Shown piece after piece: positions 27,851-36,010 of a stretch of 64,000 nucleotides of DNA (the first letter of the stretch is position 1; each line of letters opens with the position of its first letter). The stretch comes from Lachnospira eligens. Its GTDB lineage: Bacteria > Bacillota > Clostridia > Lachnospirales > Lachnospiraceae. The position numbers and the translations under genes were made by a program. The notes beneath the pieces are model-generated. The model made no database searches and had not been told where the DNA came from. It saw only the letters and a program-made list of their open reading frames with translations. The stretch covers positions 124,001 through 188,000 of the forward strand of contig NZ_WKRD01000003.1 in assembly GCF_009680455.1 (NCBI RefSeq), read 5' to 3'.

Positions 27851-27895
27851 TGAATGAATGTGATTGATTTTGAACGAATGCGATTGTATTATAAT
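27851..27895 (+). promoter_or_regulatory. fru operon control region: two direct repeats and -10
   Basis: TGAATGAATGTGATTG (27851-27866) and TGAACGAATGCGATTG (27871-27886) are direct repeats 20 nt apart, two helical turns, directly ahead of a consensus TATAAT (27890-27895). Arrangement suits a DeoR-type (FruR) regulator, but no such gene is present in the window. A -35 with normal spacing is not clear. Confidence 0.6.
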
Positions 27896-27932
27896 TATAA
27901 CAAAAAGGTCGTGAAGCCAGAAAGGAGAGACA

Positions 27933-28853
27933 ATGGTATATACAGTAACATTTAATCCGTCACTGGATTATATAGTGGAAGTTAAGAGTTTTGAACTGGG
28001 GATGACGAACAGAACATCATATGAGCATATGCTTCCAGGGGGTAAAGGAATTAATGTTTCAATAGTTCTTAATAATCTTGAATTTGATACAACAGCATTT
28101 GGTTTTGTAGCCGGGTTTACCGGAAAACAGATATGTGACATGGTATCAGAGTATGGCATTAATACAGATTTTATTCAGGTTGATAATGGTTTTTCAAGAA
28201 TAAACATGAAGATTAAGAACATAGATGGAACAGAGATTAACGGAATGGGACCTCAGATATCAGAAGATAATCTCCATTCTCTTGTAAGTAAGATTGACAG
28301 ACTTTCAAGTGGAGATGTTCTTGTGCTTGCAGGAAGTATTCCCTCATGTATATCAGACGATATATACAGAAGAATAATGGGAAGACTACAGGGAAGAGAT
28401 GTTAAGATTATAGTTGATGCGACAAGCAGGCTTTTACTTAATGTCCTTGAATATCACCCATTTCTTATCAAGCCTAATCAGCATGAACTTGGAGATATAT
28501 TTGGTGTTAAGCTTGAATCTAAGGAAGAGGTTATTCCATATGCAAGGAAGCTGAAGGATATGGGAGCTGTCAATGTGCTTATATCGATGGGTGGAAAAGG
28601 CGCAGTTCTTATTGATGAACATGGAAACGTATATGAAGCAGATGCACCAAAGGGCGAGCTTAAGAATTCAGTAGGTGCAGGTGATTCAATGGTTGCAGGA
28701 TTTATGGCGGGATATCTTCAGACATGTAATTATGAAGATGCATTCAGAATGGGCGTTGCAACAGGAAGTGCCAGTGCATTTTCAGAAAATCTTGCAACAA
28801 AAAGAGAGATTTCAGAGGTATTAAAGCGGGTAGAGGTTACCTGCAAGAGATAA
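27933..28853 (+). CDS. fruK: 1-phosphofructokinase
   Basis: 306 residues of the PfkB sugar kinase family. It shows the VTFNPSLDYIVEV start of the 1-phosphofructokinase/tagatose kinase branch, the substrate motif GGKGINVS and the C-terminal anion hole NSVGAGDSMVAGF with catalytic Asp. It phosphorylates fructose-1-phosphate to fructose-1,6-bisphosphate. GGAGAG lies upstream. First gene of fruK-fruA-HPr-EI, 17 nt before fruA. Confidence 0.93.
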   Translation: MVYTVTFNPSLDYIVEVKSFELGMTNRTSYEHMLPGGKGINVSIVLNNLEFDTTAFGFVAGFTGKQICDMVSEYGINTDFIQVDNGFSRINMKIKNIDGTEINGMGPQISEDNLHSLVSKIDRLSSGDVLVLAGSIPSCISDDIYRRIMGRLQGRDVKIIVDATSRLLLNVLEYHPFLIKPNQHELGDIFGVKLESKEEVIPYARKLKDMGAVNVLISMGGKGAVLIDEHGNVYEADAPKGELKNSVGAGDSMVAGFMAGYLQTCNYEDAFRMGVATGSASAFSENLATKREISEVLKRVEVTCKR

Positions 28854-28870
28854 TGTAAAGGAGGTATTTT

Positions 28871-30775
28871 ATGAGAATTACAGATTTACTTGATAAGAGA
28901 AGCATTAATCTTAATGCTGCTCCTAAGACAAAGAGTGAGGCTCTTGATATGGCTGTAGAACTTATGGCAAAGAGCGGAAAGATTGATGATATTGAAAGCT
29001 ACAGGGCTAAAGTATATGCAAGAGAAGAAGAAAGTACAACAGGTGTAGGAGAAGGAATAGCAATTCCTCATGGCAAATGCAGTGCTGTTAATGCACCAGG
29101 ACTTGCAGCAATGATTATTAAGGATGGAGTTGATTTTGAATCGCTTGATGATGAGCCGGTAAAGGTTCTTTTCCTTATTGCAGCGCCGGATACTAAGGAT
29201 AACGTACATCTTGATGTATTAAGTAAGTTATCAGTGCTTCTTATGGATGAGGATTTCGTAGCAAAGCTTATGAAAGCTGGAAGCCCTGAGGAATTCATTG
29301 AAATCATAGATGGGGCTGACGAAGAAGCCAAGAGTATAGATGAAAGACTTGAAAAGGAAGACAATAAGCCGGCTAAGATTCTTGCAGTTACTTCCTGCCC
29401 TACAGGTATTGCACATACTTACATGGCAGCAGAAGGACTTGAGAAGGCAGCAGCTAAGGCTGGATGTGCAATTAAGATTGAGACAAGAGGTTCTGGCGGA
29501 GCTAAGAATGTACTGACAGATGCAGATATTGAATCGGCAGAGTGTATTATTGTTGCGGCAGATGCACAGGTTCCAATGGAGAGATTTGATGGAAAGAAAG
29601 TAATTGAGTGTCAGGTTTCAGATGGAATTAATAAAGCAGATGAACTTTTAAAGAAAGCTCTTGCAGGAGATGCACCTGTATATAAGGCAGGAACTTCTGA
29701 AAAGAAGGAAAGCACATCAGCAAAGAAAGGCGGCGGAATTGGACATAAGATATATACACAGCTTATGAATGGTGTATCACATATGTTACCTTTCGTTGTA
29801 GGCGGAGGTATTCTGATTGCCATAGCATTTCTTATTGATGGACTTAATGTTGATATGAATGCACTGTCAGAGGCAGAACGAAGCAACTTTGGTACGATAA
29901 CACCTGTTGCGGCACTGTTTAAGTCTATCGGTGGAGCAGCATTTGGCTTCATGCTCCCTGTTCTGGCAGGATTTATTGCAATGGCCATTGGTGACAGACC
30001 GGCACTTGCACTTGGTTTTGTTGGTGGTTATATCGCAGCTAATGGAAAGTCTGGATTCTTAGGCGCTCTGGTAGCAGGTTTTGCAGCAGGATATATTATA
30101 GTTCTTTTAAGAAAGATATGTGATAAGTTACCAGAGGCATTGGAAAAGATAGCACCTGTACTTATATATCCGGTAGTGGGTATTCTGGTAATAGGACTTG
30201 GAATGACATTTATTGTAGAGCCTGTAATGGGTGGGATTAACACAGGACTTAACAGCTTCCTTGCAGGAATGGGAAGTACAAGCAGGGTTCTTCTTGGATT
30301 CATACTTGCAGCCATGATGGCAATTGATATGGGTGGTCCGTTCAATAAAGCAGCATATGTTTTTGGAACTGCTTCCATTGCAGCAGGTAATTATGATATA
30401 ATGGCAGCAGTAATGATAGGTGGTATGGTTCCACCATGTGCGATTGCTCTTGCAACAATACTTTTTAAGAATAAGTTTACTAAGGAAGAAAGAGATGCTG
30501 GTCCAACTAACTTTATTATGGGACTTGCATTTATAACAGAAGGTGCAATACCATATGCGGCAGCAGATCCTTTACATGTAATACCAGCATGTATCATAGG
30601 TTCAGGTGCAGCAGGTGCTGTCAGTATGTTTTTCAAATGTACTTTAATGGCACCACATGGCGGCATTTTCGTATTCCCTGTAGTAGGCAATGCAATATAT
30701 TATGTGATTGCACTTGTGGCAGGAACTATCATCTCAACAATATGTTTAGGGCTCTTTAAGAAGAAAGCAGCCTAA
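28871..30775 (+). CDS. fruA: Fructose PTS enzyme IIABC
   Basis: 634 residues in order EIIA - EIIB - EIIC. EIIA (1-150) has the phospho-His in GIAIPHGKCSAV; EIIB (~170-270) has the phospho-Cys in AVTSCPTGIAHTYMAAE; EIIC (~290-634) has about nine helices, including PFVVGGGILIA. Imports fructose as fructose-1-phosphate, the substrate of the preceding gene. A linker rich in Lys/Ser separates B and C. AAAGGAGG precedes the ATG. Confidence 0.95.
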   Translation: MRITDLLDKRSINLNAAPKTKSEALDMAVELMAKSGKIDDIESYRAKVYAREEESTTGVGEGIAIPHGKCSAVNAPGLAAMIIKDGVDFESLDDEPVKVLFLIAAPDTKDNVHLDVLSKLSVLLMDEDFVAKLMKAGSPEEFIEIIDGADEEAKSIDERLEKEDNKPAKILAVTSCPTGIAHTYMAAEGLEKAAAKAGCAIKIETRGSGGAKNVLTDADIESAECIIVAADAQVPMERFDGKKVIECQVSDGINKADELLKKALAGDAPVYKAGTSEKKESTSAKKGGGIGHKIYTQLMNGVSHMLPFVVGGGILIAIAFLIDGLNVDMNALSEAERSNFGTITPVAALFKSIGGAAFGFMLPVLAGFIAMAIGDRPALALGFVGGYIAANGKSGFLGALVAGFAAGYIIVLLRKICDKLPEALEKIAPVLIYPVVGILVIGLGMTFIVEPVMGGINTGLNSFLAGMGSTSRVLLGFILAAMMAIDMGGPFNKAAYVFGTASIAAGNYDIMAAVMIGGMVPPCAIALATILFKNKFTKEERDAGPTNFIMGLAFITEGAIPYAAADPLHVIPACIIGSGAAGAVSMFFKCTLMAPHGGIFVFPVVGNAIYYVIALVAGTIISTICLGLFKKKAA

Positions 30776-30793
30776 GAAAGGTGGTTTTTAATT

Positions 30794-31051
30794 ATGAAGG
30801 AATTTAAGTACGTTATTACAGATGCAGAAGGCATACATGCTCGTCCAGCAGGAGAGCTTGTAAAGGCTGCTAAGGAATTTAGCAGTAAGATTACAATTAT
30901 TAAGGATGGCAAGTCAGGAGACTGCAAGAAAATCTTCGGTGTTATGGCACTTGCAGTAAAATGTGGAAATGAAGTTACAATTACTGTAGAAGGTGAAGAT
31001 GAAGAGGCTGCAGCAGCTAAGATTGAAGAATTCATGAAGAGCAATATGTAG
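30794..31051 (+). CDS. ptsH: HPr-family phosphocarrier lacking the Ser46 regulatory site
   Basis: 85 residues. The active-site His15 is in GIHARPAGEL, so it can carry phosphate from EI to EIIA. In the second conserved block the usual KSIMGVMSL reads KKIFGVMAL: position 46, the serine phosphorylated by HPr kinase in Firmicutes, is Lys. It should therefore not act in CcpA-type catabolite repression. Its place inside the fructose operon, followed by an EI gene, makes it either the general HPr of this organism or a fructose-dedicated one; the window cannot decide. Confidence 0.93.
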   Translation: MKEFKYVITDAEGIHARPAGELVKAAKEFSSKITIIKDGKSGDCKKIFGVMALAVKCGNEVTITVEGEDEEAAAAKIEEFMKSNM

Positions 31052-31067
31052 CAGTCAGGAGGTGCAC

Positions 31068-32693
31068 ATGAATAAATATACTGGAAAAAGTGTATTTGGA
31101 GGCATTGCTATAGGTAAGATAATGGTGTATGAGAAAGGTGAACATCAGGTTAAGCGTGTAAAGATTACTGATGCAGAAGCAGAGAAGAACCGTTATTATG
31201 AAGCTGTAGAAATAGCCTTTAAACAACTGGGGGAACTTCATGATAAAGCACTTCGCGAAGTTGGCGAGGCTAATGCGGCAATATTTGAGATTCATCAGAT
31301 GATGCTTGAGGATGACGATTATAAGGAATCTGTTGAGCATATTATCGAGAGTCAGATGGTGAATGCAGAATATGCCATAGCCCAGACAGGGGATAATTTT
31401 TCACAGATGTTTGCAGCCATGGACGATGAATATATGCGTGGAAGAGCAGCAGATGTCAAAGATATTACAGAAAGACTGTTAGGAATACTTTCTGGCAATA
31501 CAGGAAGCGGTGTAGATGTAGACGAGCCTGTTATTATGGTGGCAGAGGATCTGGCACCATCAGAGACAGTCCAGATGGATAAGAGCAAGATATTATCATT
31601 TGTTACACAGAAGGGTTCAGTTAATTCACATACTGCCATTCTTGCAAGAACAATGGGAATTCCGGCTTTAATTGGTTCAGATATTGTTATTGATGAATCT
31701 CTTAATGGCAAGCTTGGCGTTGTCGATGGAACTAACGGTGTCGTATATATTGAACCTGATGAGGCAACCCTGTCAGCAATGCAGGAGGAACAGCGCAAAG
31801 ACAATGAGAAGAAAGCTCTTTTGCAGGAACTTAAAGGCAAGGAAGATGTGACTTTAGATGGCAAGAAGATTAAGCTTTACTCTAATATTGGTAACATTAA
31901 GGATCTCGCAAATGTTATTGCCAATGATGCAGCAGGAATCGGACTGTTTCGAAGTGAATTCATATATCTTGAATCTGATACATTTCCAACAGAAGAAGAA
32001 CAGTTCAACATATACCGTACTGTAGCTGAAAGCATGGCTGGAAAACCGGTAATTATAAGAACTCTTGATATCGGTGCTGATAAGCAGTGTGATTATTTCG
32101 GACTCGATAAAGAGGATAATCCTGCTCTTGGTCTTCGTGCAATAAGAATATGTCTTACAAGACCTGAGATATTCAAGACACAGTTACGCGCCCTTTACAG
32201 AGCAAGTGCGTATGGAAACATATCTATAATGTATCCTATGATAATCAGTGAACAGGAAGTTGATAAGATTAAGGTTATTGAGAATGAAGTTAAGGCTGAG
32301 CTTACAGAGCAGGGAATTGAATTTGGTAATCCTAAGAGTGGAATTATGATTGAGACTCCGGCTGCTGTAATTATGAGCCGCCAGCTTGCTAAGAAGGTGG
32401 ATTTCTTCAGTATCGGAACTAATGACCTGACACAGTACACGCTAGCGATTGACCGTCAGAATACAAAGCTTGATGATTTCTACGATGCTCATCATCCAGC
32501 CATTCTTGCCATGATAAGAATGGTTGTTGAGAATGCACATGCAGAGGGCATCTGGGCAGGTATCTGTGGTGAACTCGGTGCAGACACAACACTCACAGAA
32601 GAATTTCTTAAGATGGGTGTCGATGAGCTTTCAGTTTCAGCAGGCAAGGTGCTGGCTGTGAGGAAGGTGATTCGTGAGACGAGAGTGTCTTAG
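31068..32693 (+). CDS. ptsI: PTS enzyme I (phosphoenolpyruvate-protein phosphotransferase)
   Basis: 541 residues. The phospho-His188 is in SVNSHTAILARTMGIPA; the C-terminal PEP-binding barrel shows GLFRSEFIYLE, RTLDIGADK, FFSIGTNDLTQY and the catalytic Cys in AGICGELGAD. The start is the ATG 5 nt after AGGAGG; a GTG two codons earlier overlaps the site. It phosphorylates HPr from PEP. About 30 residues shorter than many EI proteins, mostly at the C-terminus. Last gene of the fructose operon. Confidence 0.94.
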   Translation: MNKYTGKSVFGGIAIGKIMVYEKGEHQVKRVKITDAEAEKNRYYEAVEIAFKQLGELHDKALREVGEANAAIFEIHQMMLEDDDYKESVEHIIESQMVNAEYAIAQTGDNFSQMFAAMDDEYMRGRAADVKDITERLLGILSGNTGSGVDVDEPVIMVAEDLAPSETVQMDKSKILSFVTQKGSVNSHTAILARTMGIPALIGSDIVIDESLNGKLGVVDGTNGVVYIEPDEATLSAMQEEQRKDNEKKALLQELKGKEDVTLDGKKIKLYSNIGNIKDLANVIANDAAGIGLFRSEFIYLESDTFPTEEEQFNIYRTVAESMAGKPVIIRTLDIGADKQCDYFGLDKEDNPALGLRAIRICLTRPEIFKTQLRALYRASAYGNISIMYPMIISEQEVDKIKVIENEVKAELTEQGIEFGNPKSGIMIETPAAVIMSRQLAKKVDFFSIGTNDLTQYTLAIDRQNTKLDDFYDAHHPAILAMIRMVVENAHAEGIWAGICGELGADTTLTEEFLKMGVDELSVSAGKVLAVRKVIRETRVS

Positions 32694-33179
32694 GGGCTTG
32701 CTGGCTAGTTTGCTTGATTGCTGCGGCGTTGGTGATGGCAGCATCACTGCATCGGCGAGATCTGGTAGATTTGGCGATTTCGCATGAGGAAATTCAGTCG
32801 TTAATGTATAAAATATAATGTGGAATTGTCGTCTTCCTATAAGAAACATTTTTTATGTTGACTGATAGGTAGTTTTGGCAGGTAAATTGAATACTTAGAG
32901 TTGAAAAGCCTATAAGATTGTTTTGCTTGAACATCTTATAGGCTTTTTTGATGCAGTATTGACTTGAATATGATGATTTGATGGAAAAATTACCCATAAG
33001 AAGTTGTAAAATGCGACTATTGATAGGTATCAGGTGTTAGATTGTATTATATTTGTGTGGCAGAATATATATGATTAGTATATTGAGAACTGAGCATGGA
33101 TAGAACTCTAAGGAGATATTCGCTTATTATATTGCTTATTCCCTTAAAAATAGGAGAGATTTAAGGGATTAGAATTGAT
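32694..33179. other. 486-nt gap with a terminator and no intact gene
   Basis: Contains a small hairpin GTGATG-gcag-CATCAC (32732-32747) and a strong terminator (32904-32950). From 33096 an ATG opens a 22-codon hydrophobic reading frame (SLIILLIPLK) that ends in TAA at 33162-33164, in the same frame as the DUF4230 gene that starts at 33180; it may be that gene's lost membrane anchor. Nothing else is recognised. Confidence 0.6.
32904..32950 (+). terminator. Intrinsic terminator
   Basis: Perfect 15-bp stem AAAAGCCTATAAGAT / ATCTTATAGGCTTTT with a T6 run. It is 210 nt beyond ptsI, so the fru transcript may have a long 3' end, or it serves something lost. Confidence 0.88.
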
Positions 33180-33626
33180 ATGTTATTTCATATATCAAGT
33201 TATAGTGGTGAGTATACTGTAACTTATGGTAAAGATACTGCAAGATATTGGTTTGATAACATCAAAATTTTGGGAACAACGAATTCTATTGAAATTAAAG
33301 CAAGTGGTGTTGTTAAAGTTGGATATGATATGAGCAAAATGGTTATTAATGTTGATAATGATAGTAGTAAAATATATATTAAGTTGCCTGAAATACAGCT
33401 GAATGATAATTATGTAATATGGGACACAGTAACATGTTCAGAATCAAATAATATTTTGAATCCTATTGAGTTTTCGCAGTATGAGGAAATAGTAGATGAA
33501 ATTGAACGAATGGGACTTGAAGATGTTGAATCTAAGGGCATTTATGATAAAGCGTCTGAAAATATAAAAAATATTATAAAAGGATTTTTGTCGGGATATG
33601 AAGATTATAGAATTATTTACATGTAA
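33180..33626 (+). CDS. DUF4230-like protein, probably N-terminally truncated
   Basis: 148 residues. The pattern SIEIKASGVVKVGYDMSKMVI followed by IYIKLPEIQLND is that of DUF4230, an uncharacterised family that normally begins with a membrane anchor and a longer coiled N-terminus (~200 residues). Here the frame starts close to the domain edge, and the ribosome site (GGAGAG) is 17 nt from the ATG, too far. An in-frame TAA 16 nt upstream separates it from a short hydrophobic reading frame. It may be a nonsense-mutated gene or a genuine cytoplasmic short form. No function is known. Confidence 0.5.
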   Translation: MLFHISSYSGEYTVTYGKDTARYWFDNIKILGTTNSIEIKASGVVKVGYDMSKMVINVDNDSSKIYIKLPEIQLNDNYVIWDTVTCSESNNILNPIEFSQYEEIVDEIERMGLEDVESKGIYDKASENIKNIIKGFLSGYEDYRIIYM

Positions 33627-33648
33627 TTGGGGGTTGAATATTAAGAGT

Positions 33649-33681
33649 AGCGCTCTAGTTAATTGACTAGGGCGCTTTTTT
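33649..33681 (+). terminator. Intrinsic terminator after the DUF4230 gene
   Basis: AGCGCTCTAGT / ACTAGGGCGCT stem (one wobble), 5-nt loop, T6. Confidence 0.88.
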
Positions 33682-33766
33682 CTTACCTTCACCTGCATCA
33701 TCACAATCATTTTTCGCGAAATTTACATGGCCTTTTATGAAAATCAAATTTTTTGTAAAAACCATT

Positions 33767-33789
33767 TGACTGCTCCGTTGGAGCAGTCA
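33767..33789. promoter_or_regulatory. Perfect palindrome, likely MerR-type operator
   Basis: TGACTGCTCC-GTT-GGAGCAGTCA, 10-bp arms, immediately upstream of the MerR gene. TTGACT at 33766 and TAGGTT at 33790 would frame it with an 18-nt spacer as in MerR promoters, but that start site would fall on the ribosome site, so the promoter may instead lie upstream (TTTACA 33722, TCAAAT 33744). Confidence 0.75.
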
Positions 33790-33807
33790 TAGGTTAAAGG
33801 AGGGCCT

Positions 33808-34152
33808 ATGAGGAATGATTTAATGACACTTAAAGAAGTATGCAAGGAAACAGGAGTGACGAGAAAGATTGTGCAGACATATGAAAACTATGGCTTGGTT
33901 AAAGCAACTAAAAAGAATAAGTATGGTTACCTGCTATATGATGATGCTGCAGTAAAAAAGATTAAAAAGATAAGATTGTATCAACGGTTTGGATACAGAT
34001 TATCAGAAATTGCAAAGCTTGAATACATGACAGTAGATGAGCAGGTAATGAGTCTTAAAGAAAAGATTAATAATATGTATGATAATCAGTCAGAAACGGC
34101 AGAACTTATTGAGATGGCAGAACAATTATTGGAAAATTTGAGGTCACATTAA
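33808..34152 (+). CDS. MerR family transcriptional regulator
   Basis: 114 residues. Helix-turn-helix LMTLKEVCKETGVTRKIVQTYENYGLV with the wing KNKYGYLLYDDAAVKKI, then a coiled dimerisation helix (DEQVMSLKEKINNMYDNQSETAELIEMAEQLLENL). It has no ligand or metal-binding domain, and no Cys, so it is a minimal MerR protein. AAAGGAGGG precedes the ATG. A perfect palindrome just upstream suggests autoregulation. It is followed 15 nt later by a 58-codon gene. Confidence 0.85.
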   Translation: MRNDLMTLKEVCKETGVTRKIVQTYENYGLVKATKKNKYGYLLYDDAAVKKIKKIRLYQRFGYRLSEIAKLEYMTVDEQVMSLKEKINNMYDNQSETAELIEMAEQLLENLRSH

Positions 34153-34167
34153 GGAGGATATATAGTT

Positions 34168-34344
34168 ATGAAAGAAAATGAAAAAGAAATTTTTATTGAT
34201 GAGATGGCAGATTTAGGAGATGAATGGACTATTGAAGAACTTAAAGGTACATCTTATGAAAAAATGTCATTAGAGAGGGCTATAAGAGAAAGAAAATCAG
34301 CTCTTGGGAAAATGGATGGGATAATAGGCACCATTACTTTCTGA
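34168..34344 (+). CDS. Small acidic protein co-encoded with the MerR regulator
   Basis: 58 residues beginning MKENEKEIFIDEMADLGDEW, strongly acidic then basic (RAIRERKSALGKMDG), no membrane segment. A clear AAGGAGG site lies 8 nt before the ATG, 15 nt after the MerR stop, which argues that it is a real gene. Function unknown; an effector or antirepressor-like partner of the MerR protein is conceivable but unsupported. Confidence 0.6.
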   Translation: MKENEKEIFIDEMADLGDEWTIEELKGTSYEKMSLERAIRERKSALGKMDGIIGTITF

Positions 34345-34375
34345 TAAACATTAATTTCTAATCCGCCATGGACAA

Positions 34376-34432
34376 TTTACAATCCCCCATAATATGCTAT
34401 CATGATGAAAATTTGCAAAAGGGAGGTTTATT
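34376..34432 (+). promoter_or_regulatory. Duplicated promoter/leader, copy 1
   Basis: TTTACA (34376-34381), 16-nt spacer with TG-extended -10, TATCAT (34398-34403), then GGGAGGTTTATT before an ATG. Some 56 nt are nearly identical to the promoter/leader at 34749-34806, including the CCCCC block and ATAATATGCTATCAT. Confidence 0.75.
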
Positions 34433-34585
34433 ATGTTGGAAAAATTAGATGTAAACAAAGATTACACATTATTAGCCGATAAACAAAGATATGTAAATCA
34501 CACATACCTTAGAAAGTTTGATGCTTTCGGATTTGCTATATTCAGTCTGTTTAATACCAGATTAATTAGAATTATAATGCTTTGA
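34433..34585 (+). CDS. 50-codon ORF, possibly a remnant gene
   Basis: MLEKLDVNKDYTLLADKQRY followed by a hydrophobic end (FGFAIFSLF). Its start signals are copied with those of the EIIC-like gene downstream, whose first codons (MWEKF) resemble MLEKL. After the duplicated start the sequence is unrelated. It may be a decayed gene whose promoter was shared by duplication, or a short leader peptide. No family recognised. Confidence 0.4.
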   Translation: MLEKLDVNKDYTLLADKQRYVNHTYLRKFDAFGFAIFSLFNTRLIRIIML

Positions 34586-34748
34586 ATAATAATGCTATAA
34601 AATTTTTCATATAATGATGGCTCTTGGAATAAAACAATTATGCTTCGGCTAAAATATAATAAAAATAGAAATCAGCCGAAAGGAAGCTGACGAATGAGTT
34701 ATATTATAAAGAAATTTGGATGATATAGGGTGAGTAAAAATTGCTATA

Positions 34749-34806
34749 TTCACAATCCCCCCCATAATATGCTATCATAAAGAAAATTTACAAAGTGAGG
34801 TTTATT
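34749..34806 (+). promoter_or_regulatory. Duplicated promoter/leader, copy 2
   Basis: TTCACA (34749-34754), 18-nt spacer, TATCAT (34773-34778), then GTGAGGTTTATT before the EIIC-like start. Two more C residues in the spacer than copy 1 account for the longer spacing. Between the copies (34586-34748) a hairpin CTTCGGCT / AGCCGAAAG is the only other structure seen. Confidence 0.75.
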
Positions 34807-35901
34807 ATGTGGGAGAAATTTAAGACATTTCTGAAACGCAAGGATATTGAAGTTTCAGTTAAAAGGTATGGAATTGATGCACTGGGTGCGATGGCGCAGG
34901 GATTGTTCTGCTCACTTCTTATAGGAACAATTCTTAATACATTGGGAACACAGCTGCATATTGGTTTTCTTACTAATACTGTGGCAACAGTGAGCTGTGT
35001 CAATTATACAGTTGGAGGGCTTGCGTCAGCAATGAGCGGACCGGCAATGGCAGTGGCAATCGGTTATGCACTGAAATGCCCTCCACTTGTACTGTTTTCA
35101 CTTATAACTGTTGGATTTGCATCTAATGCGCTTGGCGGTGCAGGTGGTCCACTTGCAGTATATTTTGTTGCCATTATTGCAGCAGAAGCAGGTAAGATGA
35201 TTTCTAAAGAAACTAAGATAGATATTCTTGTTACACCGCTTGTTACTATAGGTGTTGGAACAGGAGTAGCGGCTCTTATTGCACCGGCTTTGGGAAAAGC
35301 GGCAATGAAGATTGGCGAACTTATTATGCTTGCAACTAATCTTCAGCCTTTCCTTATGGGAATTGTAGTATCAGTTCTTGTTGGAATTGCACTTACACTC
35401 CCTATATCATCAGCCGCGATATGTGCTGCATTTGGACTTACTGGGCTTGCAGGCGGAGCAGCAGTTGCAGGCTGCTGTGCGCAGATGGTTGGATTTGCAG
35501 TTATGTCATTTAAGGAGAACCGATGGGGAGGACTTGTTTCTCAGGGAATTGGTACATCTATGCTTCAGATGGGAAATATAATTAAGAATCCGAGAATATG
35601 GATAGCACCGATAGTTACGTCTGCAATTACAGGTCCTATGGCAACATGCCTGTTTAAGCTGCAGATGAATGGCACTCCGGTATCATCTGGTATGGGAACT
35701 TGCGGATTTGTTGGACAGATTGGTGTATATTCTGGTTGGGTAGCTGATATTGCTAATGGAACAAAGACTGCAATTACAGGATTTGACTGGGCTGGATTGA
35801 TACTTATATCATTCATTCTTCCGGCAGTGATATGTCCGCTTATTAATATGCTTCTTAAAAAGATTGGCTGGGTTAAAGATGGAGATATGAAGCTTTCTTG
35901 A
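34807..35901 (+). CDS. PTS EIIC-like membrane protein (PF13303 type)
   Basis: 364 residues, about ten membrane helices, rich in Gly/Ala, with GGLASAMSGPAMAVAIGYAL, SNALGGAGGPLAVYF and TLPISSAAICAAFGL. This is the orphan EIIC_2 family, annotated as PTS IIC but normally found without EIIA or EIIB partners, as here. Substrate and energy coupling are unknown. The start is the ATG with GTGAGG upstream; the GTG itself is in frame four codons earlier. Single gene ended by a strong terminator. Confidence 0.85.
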   Translation: MWEKFKTFLKRKDIEVSVKRYGIDALGAMAQGLFCSLLIGTILNTLGTQLHIGFLTNTVATVSCVNYTVGGLASAMSGPAMAVAIGYALKCPPLVLFSLITVGFASNALGGAGGPLAVYFVAIIAAEAGKMISKETKIDILVTPLVTIGVGTGVAALIAPALGKAAMKIGELIMLATNLQPFLMGIVVSVLVGIALTLPISSAAICAAFGLTGLAGGAAVAGCCAQMVGFAVMSFKENRWGGLVSQGIGTSMLQMGNIIKNPRIWIAPIVTSAITGPMATCLFKLQMNGTPVSSGMGTCGFVGQIGVYSGWVADIANGTKTAITGFDWAGLILISFILPAVICPLINMLLKKIGWVKDGDMKLS

Positions 35902-35960
35902 TTGGGGGAACTTAATTGGAGAAACTAGATTGGATAAAAAGATAGGTTTATGTTAAAAAT

Positions 35961-36002
35961 AGTGGCAGGACTTCAGGTATTTCTGAAGACTGCCACTTTT
36001 TA
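35961..36002. terminator. Bidirectional intrinsic terminator
   Basis: AGTGGCAG-g-ACTTCAG / CTGAAG-a-CTGCCACT stem with T5, between converging EIIC-like and MCP genes. Confidence 0.9.
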
Positions 36003-36010
36003 TATGCATA

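Noticed and set aside
31032..31340. Minus-strand 102-codon reading frame at the start of ptsI
   Set aside because: Antisense to the conserved enzyme I N-terminus, Phe/Leu-rich shadow without ribosome site.
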